Source: Bacteroides sp. 51 | Lineage (GTDB): Bacteria; Bacteroidota; Bacteroidia; Bacteroidales; Bacteroidaceae | DNA: 64,000 bases | Reading direction: 5' to 3' | NCBI RefSeq assembly: GCF_010500965.1 | Contig: NZ_QVMI01000028.1 | Location: 1-64,000, forward strand | Shown: piece by piece, positions 63,868 through 64,000 of the stretch | Numbering within the stretch: the stretch's first letter is position 1 | Layout: every line of letters begins with the position of its first letter | Notes under the pieces: generated by a model | What the model saw: only the letters and a program-made list of their open reading frames with translations | The model's database searches: none | What the model was told of the DNA's origin: nothing | Position numbers and translations under genes: made by a program

Positions 63868-64000
63868 ATGGAAAAAGCTCAGAATATTTACAAGTATAAA
63901 ACACCCAAATCGGGCAACGATGAAGTAAGCTATTTTCTTACTAAAGGGCGGGTAAGAAGGAGAAGTTTTTTTTTACGATTGTTTTTTGCAATCAGCCTGT
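63868..64000 (+). CDS. Fifth gene of GTPase-like operon (partial)
   Basis: Starts at the ATG at 63868, 5 bp after the lipoprotein stop, and runs off the window after 44 codons: 'MEKAQNIYKYKTPKSGNDEV' then 'SYFLTKGRVRRRSFFLRLFF'. The basic stretch RVRRR followed by hydrophobic residues suggests a cytoplasmic N-terminus entering a membrane helix. Nothing more can be said. Confidence 0.55.
   Translation, partial: MEKAQNIYKYKTPKSGNDEVSYFLTKGRVRRRSFFLRLFFAISL

Overview
The window looks like a chromosomal segment of a gut-type Bacteroidales bacterium (Bacteroides/Parabacteroides-like). Supporting signs are TAnnTTTG-type -7 promoter elements, an argR-GNAT-argG-argC-argD-proC cluster of the kind seen in that order, CotH, ThuA, GH9, GH20 and GH2 secreted proteins, fimbrillin/GLUG lipoproteins, TPR-type sensor kinases and AraC regulators, and many short intergenic palindromes. 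The species cannot be fixed from this sequence alone. LAYOUT: (1) 0.2-6.1 kb, minus strand: a secreted carbohydrate-related set of GH9 enzyme, ThuA-domain protein and CotH-domain lipoprotein. (2) 6.8-14.8 kb, plus strand: ArgR repressor, N-acylglutamate synthase-like GNAT, ArgG, ArgC, ArgD, ProC, then an XRE-cupin regulator with an AMP-forming acyl-CoA synthetase, ending in a strong intrinsic terminator. (3) 15.2-21.8 kb: a small DUF2007-like protein and three exported glycan enzymes (GH20, acetyl xylan esterase-like, GH2). (4) 21.8-24.5 kb: an NtrB/NtrC-type two-component pair. (5) 25.1-29.3 kb: a surface-protein module (AraC-type membrane TPR regulator, GLUG/fimbrillin-like lipoprotein, 79-residue partner). 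(6) 29.4-32.6 kb: a MacB-like ABC exporter, divergent from a TPR sensor kinase at 32.8-34.8 kb. (7) 34.9-37.1 kb: an orphan gene and a frameshifted kinase-like gene. (8) 37.4 kb: tRNA-Leu(UAA), which marks the start of an accessory region. ACCESSORY REGION: a 208-bp sequence beginning with a tRNA 3'-end-like remnant occurs at 37.51 kb and again, exactly 21,000 bp later and without indels, at 58.51 kb. The enclosed unit holds a 2018-residue KAP-like membrane NTPase, a graveyard of dead mobile genes (IS21 istB, ORF6N/KilA-N type, IS200 tnpA), a WYL regulator followed by a Druantia type III-like pair (DruH-like and a 2019-residue DruE-like helicase), and an IS256 element with a clear 8-bp target duplication inserted in what appears to be the terminator hairpin of the Druantia operon. 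To the right, the second repeat is followed by a tight operon of at least five genes running off the window. It encodes a multi-pass membrane protein, a P-loop GTPase-like protein, a single-pass membrane protein, a lipoprotein and a further membrane protein. I cannot match this operon to a named system, and it is the best candidate for something undescribed. A second unusual signal is structural: four separate intergenic regions each carry exactly four copies of a locus-specific short core at a fixed period (23, 22, 23 and 18 bp), with the sequence differing completely between loci.
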